Of a stretch of 8,506 bases of DNA, positions 1 through 6,031 are shown piece by piece. A program made the position numbers and the translations under genes. This DNA comes from Mycobacterium sp. GTDB lineage: Bacteria; Actinomycetota; Actinomycetes; Mycobacteriales; Mycobacteriaceae. The notes beneath the pieces were generated by a model, which was not told the DNA's origin, did no database searches, and saw only the letters and a program-made list of their open reading frames with translations. The stretch lies in contig JAHBAP020000376.1 in the NCBI GenBank assembly GCA_018500005.2, forward strand, positions 1 to 8,506. The letters run 5' to 3'. Positions within the stretch are counted from its first letter, which is position 1; the number at the start of each line of letters is the position of its first letter.

Positions 1-19
1 AGATGTGTATAAGAGACAG
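1..19 (+). other. Tn5/Nextera mosaic-end adapter (synthetic)
   Basis: The first 19 bases read AGATGTGTATAAGAGACAG, which is exactly the Tn5 transposase mosaic end used in Nextera tagmentation libraries. The same 19-mer appears as reverse complement at the other end of the window. This is library-preparation sequence left in the record, not genomic DNA. The permease reading frame is interrupted at this boundary, so nothing biological should be inferred from these bases. Confidence 0.98.
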
Positions 20-1215
20 ATGTTGGCCGGGATGACGCGGGCCGGATCGGCTGCGGCGAAAGGGATTGCGCCCTCGGTGATTCCGAAGAAACCCATGAAC
101 ATCGCCGCCAGACCCAACTCCTGCTCGGAATCGTCGTACAGCTTGCGGCGAAGTACCGTGGCCAGACCCTGACCGATCGGCGGTGCTGCGATCGCGGCAC
201 CGATCATGCCCATCGGTGCGGTCTGCCCGGTGGCGATCAAGCCGACGCCGAACAGGAACGCCACCTTGTTGACCGGACCGCCCATGTCGAAGGCGATCAT
301 CAAGCCGAGGATGACGCCCAATACGACGGCGTTGGCGCCCGTTAACCCCGACAGCCAGTTTGTCAGGCCGTTGAAAACGCCGGCGATGGGTGCGCCGAGC
401 ACGTAGATGAAGGCCAGCGAGGAAACGACGGTGGCGAACAACGGGATGACGATGATCGGCATGATGCCGGCCATGAACTTGGGCACTTTCACGCGCTTGA
501 CCGCCAGGGTCACGTACCCGGCCAGGAAGCCGGCCAGGATCGCCCCGAGAAATCCTGAACCCGCTTCCGAGCCGTAAAGCTCTCCGGTGTTGGCCACGAT
601 TCCGGTGATCATGCCGGGGACCAGACCGGGCCGGTCGGCGATCGACATGGCGATGAAACCGGCCAGGATCGGGATCATCATCTGGAATCCGATGGTGCCG
701 ATTTGCAGCATCTTCCACCAGAAGGTGCCTTCAGGGACGACCAGTCCACCGGAGGGGTCGGGGGTGCCGCCGAGGGAAAGGCTGACGGCAATGAGTAGGC
801 CACCGACGACAACGAAGGGGATCATCGGCGAAACGCCGGCCATCAAGGCGCGGTAGAGAGTTTGGCCCAGGCCGACCTTCTCTTCGGTGGCGACGGCGAC
901 GGTTCCGCCCTGAACCGGCGCGTTGATCGCGCGCTCCAGCAGTTCGGCGGGTTTGTGGACGCCGTCGGCCACACCCACTTTGAGTACCTTCTTGCCGGCG
1001 AATCGGTCGAGTTCGACGTTCTTGTCCGCCGCGACGATGACCGCGTCGGCCGCGGCGATGTCGGCGGCGGTCAAGACGTTTTCCGCACCAATCGAACCCT
1101 GTGTCTCGACTTTGATCTCATGGCCGGCATCCGCGGCAGCCATCTGCAGCTTCTCTGCCGCCATATACGTGTGGGCGATGCCCGTCGGGCACGCCGTGAT
1201 AGCTACGTAACGCAC
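20..1215 (-). CDS. fruA: Fructose-type PTS permease, IIB-IIC portion (3' end missing)
   Basis: Sugar-specific membrane component of the phosphoenolpyruvate phosphotransferase system, which imports a sugar (probably fructose) and phosphorylates it. About 398 residues are present; the C-terminus is cut by the left adapter. Residues 1-100 are a fructose-family IIB domain opening with an ITACPTGIAHTYMAA motif, in which Cys9 is the expected phosphorylated cysteine. From about residue 118 hydrophobic segments form the IIC permease, with AFDMGGPVNKVAF near 308-320 and the conserved GITEGAIPFA near 378-387, typical of fructose IIC. The start is the GTG at 1215, 4 nt after GGAGG; the upstream frame reaches a stop near 1285 with no better start. 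No IIA domain precedes IIB, unlike IIA-IIB-IIC proteins, so IIA must be C-terminal (outside the window) or on another protein. No fruK or fruR lies directly upstream. The family is certain; the exact sugar is inferred. Confidence 0.93.
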
Positions 1216-1482
1216 TTCACCTCCGTAAGTTGCTCTTGCTGACGCGGCTGGCAGTGTGGCTAATCGGTTGCGGTGGCGCGTTGCTCACCGACCGGTTCTC
1301 AAACGCTAGCTGCGTCCGGGCTAGAGCATTAGAGAAAGTACGAATGAGCTACCCACCGGGGTCCTACGGTCACCCGGCTGGATTAGGCCCGACGACTTGC
1401 CTCGCCTCGTAGGCGCCGACACCTGGACGATCTATACAGTCGCGCCTGTACGGCCCGGATTCGGATGAGGAGGACCCAGCTG
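1216..1482. promoter_or_regulatory. Divergent intergenic region between fruA and the decarboxylase-like gene
   Basis: This 267-bp stretch separates two genes transcribed away from each other and should hold both promoters. No convincing ORF, tRNA or known riboswitch motif was recognised. Visible structures include an imperfect hairpin at 1356-1377 (CCGGGGT paired with ACCCGG, one bulged G, 9-nt loop) and a perfect 5-bp hairpin at 1403-1415 (CGCCT-cgt-AGGCG). A dyad lies at 1435-1450 and the sequence GAGGAGG at 1467-1473. On the minus strand GGAGG precedes the permease GTG. TACAGT at 1435-1440 fits a loose actinobacterial -10 (TANNNT), which would give a leader of about 35 nt before the ATG at 1483. 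No strong -35 is seen, so promoter positions are tentative. Confidence 0.5.
1435..1450. promoter_or_regulatory. Candidate operator dyad TACAG-N6-CTGTA
   Basis: Perfect inverted repeat with 5-bp arms and a 6-bp spacer, overlapping a plausible -10 element (TACAGT) about 33 bp before the start of the amidohydrolase gene. The geometry (16 bp, 5-6-5) suits a dimeric helix-turn-helix repressor. A dyad with the same ACAG-N6-CTGT core sits just upstream of the PPOX gene at 5894-5909. No regulator gene is in the window, so the binding protein is unknown and the site is inferred from symmetry and position only. Confidence 0.3.
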
Positions 1483-2460
1483 ATGCGCCGTGTCGTCATC
1501 GAGGAGCACTTCTGGTCCGATGCCCTAGAGACCAACGGCTGTTACACCGATGGGCCCAGCCCGTTCACGCAGGCGACGATGGACCGGGTCCGATCCCGGC
1601 TGACCGACTTCACCGAGCACCGGCTCCCGGACATGGATCGGGTCGGCATCGACGTGCAGGTGCTGTCGCTGACGGCCCCGGGCGTGTCAATGCAGCCCGA
1701 TGCCGCGATCGCAGTGGGCGATGCACGGCGGGCCAACGACATCCTTGCCGACGTGATCCGCGGCCACCCGGACCGGTTCGCCGGCTTCGCGACCCTTCCC
1801 CTTCAGGATGTCCCGGCGGCGGTGGGCGAACTCGACCGCTGCATCGGGGAGTTGGGGTTTGTCGGAGTCCTGGTCAACGACCACACACTCGGTCATTATC
1901 TGGACGAGCCCGAGTTCGAGCCGCTCTGGACCAAGCTCGAGCACCTCGGAGTACCGCTCTACTTACACCCGAGCGCACCGTTCGATCAGTGGCACGTCCT
2001 CGACGGGCATCCGGAACTGCAGGGCGCAACGTGGGCCTTCCAGGCCGCAACCGGCGCCCACGCCATGCGGCTGGTGTTCGGCAAGGTCTTCGATCGTCAC
2101 CCCGGCGCCCGGGTCATCCTCGGCCACATGGGCGAGTTCCTGCCGTTCCAACTCAGCCGCTTCGACGACTGCGCGAAAAACCTCATCCTCCCCGACCCGC
2201 TCGATCGCCCACCGTCGGAGTACTTCGGCCGCAATATCGCCATCACCACGACCGGCGTCTTCTCCCACCCGGTGCTTGCGGCGGCAATCGCGATCATGGG
2301 CATCGACAACATCATGCTGTCCACGGACTACCCATACGACGATGCCGGCGAGGCAGTTCACTTCCTCGACACCGCCCCCATCTCCGACAGCGATCGACGA
2401 AAAATCGCGTACGCCAACGCGGATCGAATTCTCGGACTGTCCGCGCCTTCCGCGGGATAG
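1483..2460 (+). CDS. Amidohydrolase-superfamily decarboxylase-like protein (2,3-DHB/gamma-resorcylate decarboxylase type)
   Basis: A 325-residue cytosolic TIM-barrel metalloenzyme of the Amidohydro_2 family. The N-terminal VIEEHF gives Glu7 and His9, matching the E-x-H metal ligands of gamma-resorcylate decarboxylase. His162 (in LHPSAP), the LGHMGE block (His215, Glu218) and Asp282 (in STDYPYD) fall where the remaining metal ligand and catalytic residues of that family lie. The family catalyses non-oxidative, metal-dependent decarboxylation of aromatic acids (2,3-dihydroxybenzoate, gamma-resorcylate, 5-carboxyvanillate); some members are hydrolases. The substrate here cannot be read from sequence. 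The ATG at 1483 is chosen because GAGGAGG lies 9 nt upstream; an in-frame ATG at 1465 would overlap that ribosome site and has none of its own. The DUF2236 gene follows 35 nt after the stop, suggesting co-transcription. Fold and motif assignment are secure; decarboxylase activity is likely but unproven. Confidence 0.9.
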   Translation: MRRVVIEEHFWSDALETNGCYTDGPSPFTQATMDRVRSRLTDFTEHRLPDMDRVGIDVQVLSLTAPGVSMQPDAAIAVGDARRANDILADVIRGHPDRFAGFATLPLQDVPAAVGELDRCIGELGFVGVLVNDHTLGHYLDEPEFEPLWTKLEHLGVPLYLHPSAPFDQWHVLDGHPELQGATWAFQAATGAHAMRLVFGKVFDRHPGARVILGHMGEFLPFQLSRFDDCAKNLILPDPLDRPPSEYFGRNIAITTTGVFSHPVLAAAIAIMGIDNIMLSTDYPYDDAGEAVHFLDTAPISDSDRRKIAYANADRILGLSAPSAG

Positions 2461-2495
2461 GGCAGATCCGGTCGCCGGCGTGGAATGCTCCTCGC

Positions 2496-3359
2496 ATGAC
2501 GGATACCTCGGTAAGCCCTCGCCCTGACCGCATCAAGTTCTCCGGCCATACCGCTGATGACGGCTTGTTCGGTCCCGACAGTGTTACCTGGCGCATCGCG
2601 GCCATGCCCCAGATGGGACTCGCCGCACACGGGGCCGCGACACTTCAGATGCTGCACCCGATGGTCATGCACATGATCGATCAGGCGTCTGCCTTTCGAA
2701 CCAACCCTGCCTCTCGCGCAGAACTCACTGCGCTATTCGGTCGCACACTCACCTACGGGGACACTGCAGCGGCACACCGCGCCGCTGACGTCCTCGCCAA
2801 GATCCATCATCGGGTTACTGCGACCGATCCGGTATCGGGTCGCACCTATCATGCCGACGAGCCGGATCTATTGCTGTGGGTGCACAACACCCTCCAATGG
2901 ATGGTGCTTCGCGTCACCGACTCGTTCGGTCCCTCCCTCGGCGATGCCGAGAAAGCGGCCTACCTGAATGAACAGGTCATCGCTGCGGAGCTGACGGGAT
3001 GCAACGTCGACGACGTGCCCACTACCGAGAAGGACCTCCACGACTACATCGAAGGCATGACTCCCCTACTGGCCGTGGGCCACGACACCGTCTGGTTCAA
3101 AGAGATGGTCCTCCCTGCTTCCGTCGCCTGGAAACCCGCCACCTACTTCCCCCACATGCTGGGTATCGCCGTCGCCGGCCTGATGAACGCCGCACAGCGT
3201 CAGATCTACGGGATCGACAGGCCCGCATGGCAGTTCGAGGTCAATAGGCAAGTCCTCAAGGGACTCTTCGAGGCGGAGTCACGCAGGATTCCGGTGCTGT
3301 CACGCATCTCCGTGGAACGCCAGAAGGTCGATGAAAAGGCATTCGGATCACCTCACTGA
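2496..3359 (+). CDS. DUF2236 (MpaB/latex-clearing-protein-like) oxygenase family protein
   Basis: A 287-residue protein of the DUF2236 family, whose characterised members (rubber oxygenase Lcp, fungal MpaB) are b-type heme proteins that oxidise or cleave substrates; many mycobacterial paralogues are uncharacterised. Visible family marks are LHPMVMHMI (His54), the paired histidines His104-His105 in KIHHRV, DEPDLLLWVHNT with His130, the YLNEQVIAAELTGC stretch, and a C-terminal region rich in Pro and Arg. Which histidine ligates heme is not provable here. No signal peptide is evident, so it is probably cytosolic or membrane-associated. The start at ATG 2496 is the first in-frame ATG after the upstream stop and begins MTDTSV; no clear Shine-Dalgarno is present, only a weak GGAA. 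It lies 35 nt after the amidohydrolase and probably shares its transcript. The frame is open further upstream, but that part overlaps the amidohydrolase gene. Substrate unknown. Confidence 0.85.
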   Translation: MTDTSVSPRPDRIKFSGHTADDGLFGPDSVTWRIAAMPQMGLAAHGAATLQMLHPMVMHMIDQASAFRTNPASRAELTALFGRTLTYGDTAAAHRAADVLAKIHHRVTATDPVSGRTYHADEPDLLLWVHNTLQWMVLRVTDSFGPSLGDAEKAAYLNEQVIAAELTGCNVDDVPTTEKDLHDYIEGMTPLLAVGHDTVWFKEMVLPASVAWKPATYFPHMLGIAVAGLMNAAQRQIYGIDRPAWQFEVNRQVLKGLFEAESRRIPVLSRISVERQKVDEKAFGSPH

Positions 3360-3394
3360 CAATCAGAACTGGCTCGGCGGACCATGTTGATTAG

Positions 3395-3976
3395 CTAAGC
3401 GCCCATTATTGCCAGGCCCCAGTTGAGGTGTCCGCTCCAGACTGACGCGATCCGCCCGCCCTGCACAGCCGGCTTGGGGTCGGATACCGGTCCACCGCGG
3501 GAACGAATCTGCGCCACCGTTGCGTCCAGATCCGGTGTCTTCAGTGCCAAGCCGATGAGTGCGGGTTCCCGACCAGTCGCGACGACCTCGATGAAGGCTT
3601 CGCCGACGCGATAGAAGGCCATCTCCGGACCCTCCGGACCGCGTGGGTGAAAACGCCTGCGCGGCGCTGAACCCAGCACCGCGTTGAGTGCGTCGACCGC
3701 TGAGTCCAGATCCGGAACCGTGTAGACGATGTGGTCGACGGCGATAACACCACAGGGGTGCGTACTCGGCCGCGCCGCAGGACAGGTGATGGTCCGCAGG
3801 CCGAGAACTGCTGAATCAGAATGGATCTCGTCGAATCCCCAACCGCTCTCGCTGATGCTGCAACGGACCCGCCCTACCGAGAATCCGCCGCCGTCGACGG
3901 CGAATCCAAGCGCCGCCCACGCCCGCTCGTCACCGGGTACGCCAAGCCACGTGAGAGTGGACGTGAGAGTAGACAT
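3395..3976 (-). CDS. VOC-fold (glyoxalase/bleomycin-resistance-like) protein
   Basis: A 193-residue vicinal-oxygen-chelate protein. Residues 77-132 form a clear VOC half: VDHIVYTVPDLD with His82, an alpha-helical stretch, then FYRVGEAFIEVVA with Glu130, the two positions that usually bind metal. Residues 142-190 form the paired half (LALKTPDLDATVAQIRSRGG ... SGHLNWGLAIMG), which seems to lack the canonical His/Glu. Residues 1-70 are more divergent and may be a degenerate extra module. The function could be a lyase, dioxygenase, isomerase or binding protein; nothing fixes it. The start is uncertain: ATG 3976 (MSTLTSTL) has a weak GGTG upstream, while ATG 3985 and GTG 4003 are in frame without a better ribosome site. 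A 12-bp tandem duplication follows directly after ATG 3976. The gene converges on the DUF2236 gene, with 35 bp between stops and no strong terminator. Confidence 0.82.
   Translation of the reverse strand: MSTLTSTLTWLGVPGDERAWAALGFAVDGGGFSVGRVRCSISESGWGFDEIHSDSAVLGLRTITCPAARPSTHPCGVIAVDHIVYTVPDLDSAVDALNAVLGSAPRRRFHPRGPEGPEMAFYRVGEAFIEVVATGREPALIGLALKTPDLDATVAQIRSRGGPVSDPKPAVQGGRIASVWSGHLNWGLAIMGA
3949..3972 (-). repeat. 12-bp tandem duplication at the start of the VOC gene
   Basis: Two adjacent copies of ACGTGAGAGT(G/A)G (3949-3960 and 3961-3972), differing at one base. On the coding strand they encode the repeated tetrapeptide Ser-Thr-Leu-Thr immediately after the initiator Met. The period is a multiple of three, so copy-number change would keep frame. 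It is probably a small replication-slippage duplication in a poorly constrained N-terminus. Confidence 0.7.
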
Positions 3977-4164
3977 GGGCACCATCGTGCTACGGACTGG
4001 CACAGCGGCCGGGTCCCTTTCGCGTGTGGCCGAAAACTTTGCCCAACCCAGGCTCCCCGAGGCGGCGGTGCGGATCCGGCGAGTGGCGCGGCGAGTCGGA
4101 GTGCTTCTGGCACTGTTGATGACGTCTCAGGCACCGGGCCTGACGGACGCTCCCCGGAACGGAG

Positions 4165-4878
4165 ATTCAACTGCGCCACCCGCTCGCCACCGTTGCCCTC
4201 GGACCCCTTCTTCTGCTGCAAGGGCGCCACGTCCGCCGGGTCACGCCGCGCTTGCCGGAGCCCCCGGGACCACGCTCCGGGCGAACGGGCGTCGGCGCCC
4301 CCCTTCGCCTGCTGATCGCGGGCGACTCGGCCGCAGCCGGCGTGGGCGCCTCCACGCAAGACGACGGGCTGGCCGGTCGTCTGGTCGCAGAGTTGTCGGC
4401 GTGCCGCGCACTGGATTGGCGGCTGGAGGCACGGACCGGCTACACCACCGCTGACGCGCAGGAGCACCTCGCGGCGCTGCCCGAAGACCGATTCGACGTG
4501 GTGGTGCTGTCCCTCGGCGTCAACGACGTGACCAGCGGCATCGGCCGCCGTCGTTGGCTAGCACGCCAAGCTGCCCTTGCCGACCTGCTGCAGGCCCGCT
4601 TCGCGGCGCGCGCCCTACTGTTCACGGCGCTTCCGCCGATGCACCTGTTCCCGGCTCTGCCGCAGCCGCTGCGCTGGTACCTGGGCGCACGTGCCCGCGC
4701 CTTCAACGCCGCGCTCGCGCAGTGGCTGCCGCACCGTCCGGGTTGCCATCTGGTGGTGCCGGATTTCCAGGCGAACCCCGCATACATCGCGAGCGACGGC
4801 TTCCACCCCGGACCTGCCGCCTACACCGCGTGGGCCGCGCAGCTCACCCGCGACATCGACCGTTTGTTTCCGGTGTAG
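4165..4878 (+). CDS. SGNH/GDSL hydrolase family protein with non-canonical or damaged start
   Basis: An esterase/lipase-like SGNH hydrolase. Counting from the ATT at 4165 (237 residues), the four blocks are GDSAAAG (nucleophile Ser55), Gly92 in ARTGYTTAD, GVND (Asn120) and DGFHPG (Asp211, His214), so the catalytic set is complete. Residues 3-35 (LRHPLATVALGP ... RRVTPRLPEPPG) look like the conserved N-terminal anchor I recall from relatives: a short hydrophobic stretch followed by basic residues, suggesting membrane association. This part lies upstream of the first legal start, a TTG at 4252 with no ribosome site. The frame is open back to a stop at 4141-4143 and contains no ATG, GTG or TTG before 4252. 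ATT 4165 (Met-Gln-Leu-Arg) sits where relatives would begin. Either ATT is used, TTG 4252 gives a shortened protein, or the original start is mutated. The native substrate is unknown. The Ddn-like gene follows after 35 nt. Confidence 0.82.
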   Translation: MQLRHPLATVALGPLLLLQGRHVRRVTPRLPEPPGPRSGRTGVGAPLRLLIAGDSAAAGVGASTQDDGLAGRLVAELSACRALDWRLEARTGYTTADAQEHLAALPEDRFDVVVLSLGVNDVTSGIGRRRWLARQAALADLLQARFAARALLFTALPPMHLFPALPQPLRWYLGARARAFNAALAQWLPHRPGCHLVVPDFQANPAYIASDGFHPGPAAYTAWAAQLTRDIDRLFPV

Positions 4879-4913
4879 CCGCGATCTTGCAGTGTTTTCG
4901 CCGTGAGTTCGCG

Positions 4914-5330
4914 ATGGCATACGATTGCTGGGTGCCGGCACCACGCTGGGTCGCCAAGATCAACAAGTTTGCCCTCAACAAAGGCACCAGACTCATCGCG
5001 CCCTGGGCCCCGGGATGGGCCGTCGTCGTTCACCGCGGACGCAAGTCGGGGCGCGCCTTCCGGACCCCGCTATGGGCCTTCCGCCGCGGCAACGGCTACA
5101 TCATTGCGCTCACCTACGGCCCGGACTCGGACTGGGTTCGAAACGTGATGGCAGCAGGAGGTTGCGCACTCGAAAGTCGGGGGCGGCACTACCGGCTGGT
5201 CGACCCGCGGATCTATCACGACGCCGACGCCGCCGACATGCCGCGGCCGATCCGGGTGATGCTGCGCAGGGTAATCAAAGCCCCGGACTTCCTGCGCCTG
5301 GACATTGCCGACGAGATACCCGGCGGGTAA
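4914..5330 (+). CDS. Deazaflavin-dependent nitroreductase (Ddn)-like oxidoreductase
   Basis: A 138-residue small split-barrel protein of the F420H2-dependent quinone reductase/Ddn family. The signature is RGRKSGRAFRTPL at 41-53, following a hydrophobic strand (GWAVVVH) and preceding GYIIALTYG; the segment DSDWVRNVMAAGG near 72-83 replaces the common HPAWxxNLRANP motif. Family members bind reduced deazaflavin F420 and reduce quinones or nitro compounds (Ddn activates nitroimidazole drugs); F420 use here is inferred from family. The C-terminal tail, after about residue 105, is basic and longer than the minimal fold. The start is ATG 4914, the only good in-frame ATG; no Shine-Dalgarno is obvious, and a TTG at 4887 in frame is less likely. 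It lies 35 nt after the SGNH hydrolase on the same strand, so it is probably co-transcribed, and it converges on the PPOX gene. Confidence 0.88.
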   Translation: MAYDCWVPAPRWVAKINKFALNKGTRLIAPWAPGWAVVVHRGRKSGRAFRTPLWAFRRGNGYIIALTYGPDSDWVRNVMAAGGCALESRGRHYRLVDPRIYHDADAADMPRPIRVMLRRVIKAPDFLRLDIADEIPGG

Positions 5331-5438
5331 CGGCAACGCGACGGCACCGGGAACCCCCACCTGACGATCGATCGGATGGAAGTTGGCGTCTAAACATCCG
5401 GGCCCCGGTATGCGGAAAAGACGAACGAGTTTCCGAGG

Positions 5439-5879
5439 CTAAGCCCGGTCCGGCGTTGAAGGTGCGTAATCCCAAGACACCGTTCTCGCGGGTGTAACGC
5501 GGATGTAGGCGGCACCCGGCCTTGGTTCGGTGGGCCATTCGGACTCTGGAACTCCCCGCGCCCGAGCACCTTCCCTCGCGAGCTGAACTGCTTCGCTCGG
5601 GTCGCGAACGATGCGGGCGTGGCCTTGGAGCATCACTCCCCGGATATCTGCCATGGTGGAGCCGTCTTCAAGCAAGACGCTCACGTTCGGGTTGTTTTCG
5701 ACGTTGGCGACCTTGCGCGTCCCGTCACGCACACCCATGATGATGTCGCGACCGAGGCGGAAGTATCCAAGGGGTACCGAGTGCGGGAATCCGTCCTTGT
5801 CGATAGTGCTCAGGACCGCCCAGCCCGGGCGGCTGTCGAGATAGGCCGCGATCTGCCCTTCAGTTAACTTCCGTGGCAT
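5439..5879 (-). CDS. PPOX-class (pyridoxamine 5'-phosphate oxidase-like) FMN/F420-binding protein
   Basis: A 146-residue split-barrel flavin/deazaflavin-binding protein. Family marks are WAVLSTIDKDGFPHSVPLGY at about 20-39, a strand RDIIMGVRDGTRKVANVENNPNVSVLLE at 44-71 (the GTRKVANVENNP segment is the typical cofactor-phosphate contact), and MLQGHARIV near 83-91. Members use FMN or F420 for small redox reactions or only bind the cofactor; the substrate is not predictable. Translation starts at ATG 5879 with no Shine-Dalgarno. A TAGCCT hexamer ends 6 nt before the ATG, so the mRNA is probably leaderless. A dyad AACAG-N6-CTGTT sits between the -10 and the expected -35, suggesting repression. 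It converges on the Ddn-like gene with 108 bp between stops. Confidence 0.88.
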   Translation of the reverse strand: MPRKLTEGQIAAYLDSRPGWAVLSTIDKDGFPHSVPLGYFRLGRDIIMGVRDGTRKVANVENNPNVSVLLEDGSTMADIRGVMLQGHARIVRDPSEAVQLAREGARARGVPESEWPTEPRPGAAYIRVTPARTVSWDYAPSTPDRA

Positions 5880-5885
5880 GACACG

Positions 5886-5891
5886 AGGCTA
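5886..5891 (-). promoter_or_regulatory. Leaderless -10 element (TAGCCT) of the PPOX gene
   Basis: On the minus strand TAGCCT is followed by 6 nt (CGTGTC) and then ATG. This matches the mycobacterial leaderless arrangement, where a TANNNT box places the transcription start at or next to the initiator A. No ribosome binding site is present, consistent with leaderless translation. No convincing -35 is seen. The same hexamer is used 7 nt before the ferredoxin ATG. Confidence 0.5.
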
Positions 5892-5893
5892 CC

Positions 5894-5909
5894 AACAGCG
5901 AAACCTGTT
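5894..5909. promoter_or_regulatory. Candidate operator dyad AACAG-N6-CTGTT
   Basis: Perfect inverted repeat (5-bp arms, 6-bp spacer) lying in the spacer just upstream of the TAGCCT -10 of the PPOX gene. A bound protein would block polymerase. It shares the ACAG-N6-CTGT core and spacing with the dyad at 1435-1450 upstream of the amidohydrolase. The function is inferred from symmetry, position and recurrence only. Confidence 0.35.
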
Positions 5910-5970
5910 CTGGGCGTGACGGTTCGGGACATTCAGGTCATCGGCTCGAGAGCTTCGATGGCGCTGCGGA

Positions 5971-5994
5971 GAGTTCCAACTCGAAGTCGGAGTT
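5971..5994. repeat. Alternating inverted repeat GAGTT/AACTC/GAGTT
   Basis: Three 5-bp units, GAGTT (5971-5975), AACTC (5978-5982) and GAGTT (5990-5994), allow the middle one to pair with either neighbour, giving loops of 2 or 7 nt; the 2-nt loop is too tight to be stable. The element sits about 40 bp past the epoxide hydrolase stop and might act as a weak 3'-end structure. There is no U-tract, so it is not a standard intrinsic terminator. It may be chance. Confidence 0.25.
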
Positions 5995-6031
5995 CGCGGC
6001 GATTCGATCCGATCGCGGAGTCCCATCGTCG

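Noticed and set aside
862..1412. Plus-strand small open frames over the permease and its upstream region
   Set aside because: Most are complementary to the clear IIB/IIC coding sequence. The one at 1230-1412 has no ribosome site and no recognisable motif, so coding is not supported.
1989..2495. Upstream extension of the DUF2236 reading frame
   Set aside because: The extension overlaps the amidohydrolase gene in another frame and encodes Arg/Pro-rich low-complexity sequence. Family similarity begins only after ATG 2496.
3360..3394. Possible bidirectional terminator between DUF2236 and VOC genes (AATCA ... TGATT)
   Set aside because: Only 5 bp of stem with a 22-nt loop and no U-tract; too weak to call.
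3729..4454. Plus-strand open frame of 241 codons spanning the VOC start and SGNH gene
   Set aside because: It is antisense to the VOC gene at one end and out of frame with the SGNH hydrolase at the other. Its sequence is Arg/Ala/Pro-rich and lacks any domain.
5331..5438. Spacer between the Ddn-like and PPOX stops, containing CGATCGATCG and GGGCCC palindromes
   Set aside because: The palindromes are short and expected in GC-rich DNA. No terminator, gene or repeat could be supported.
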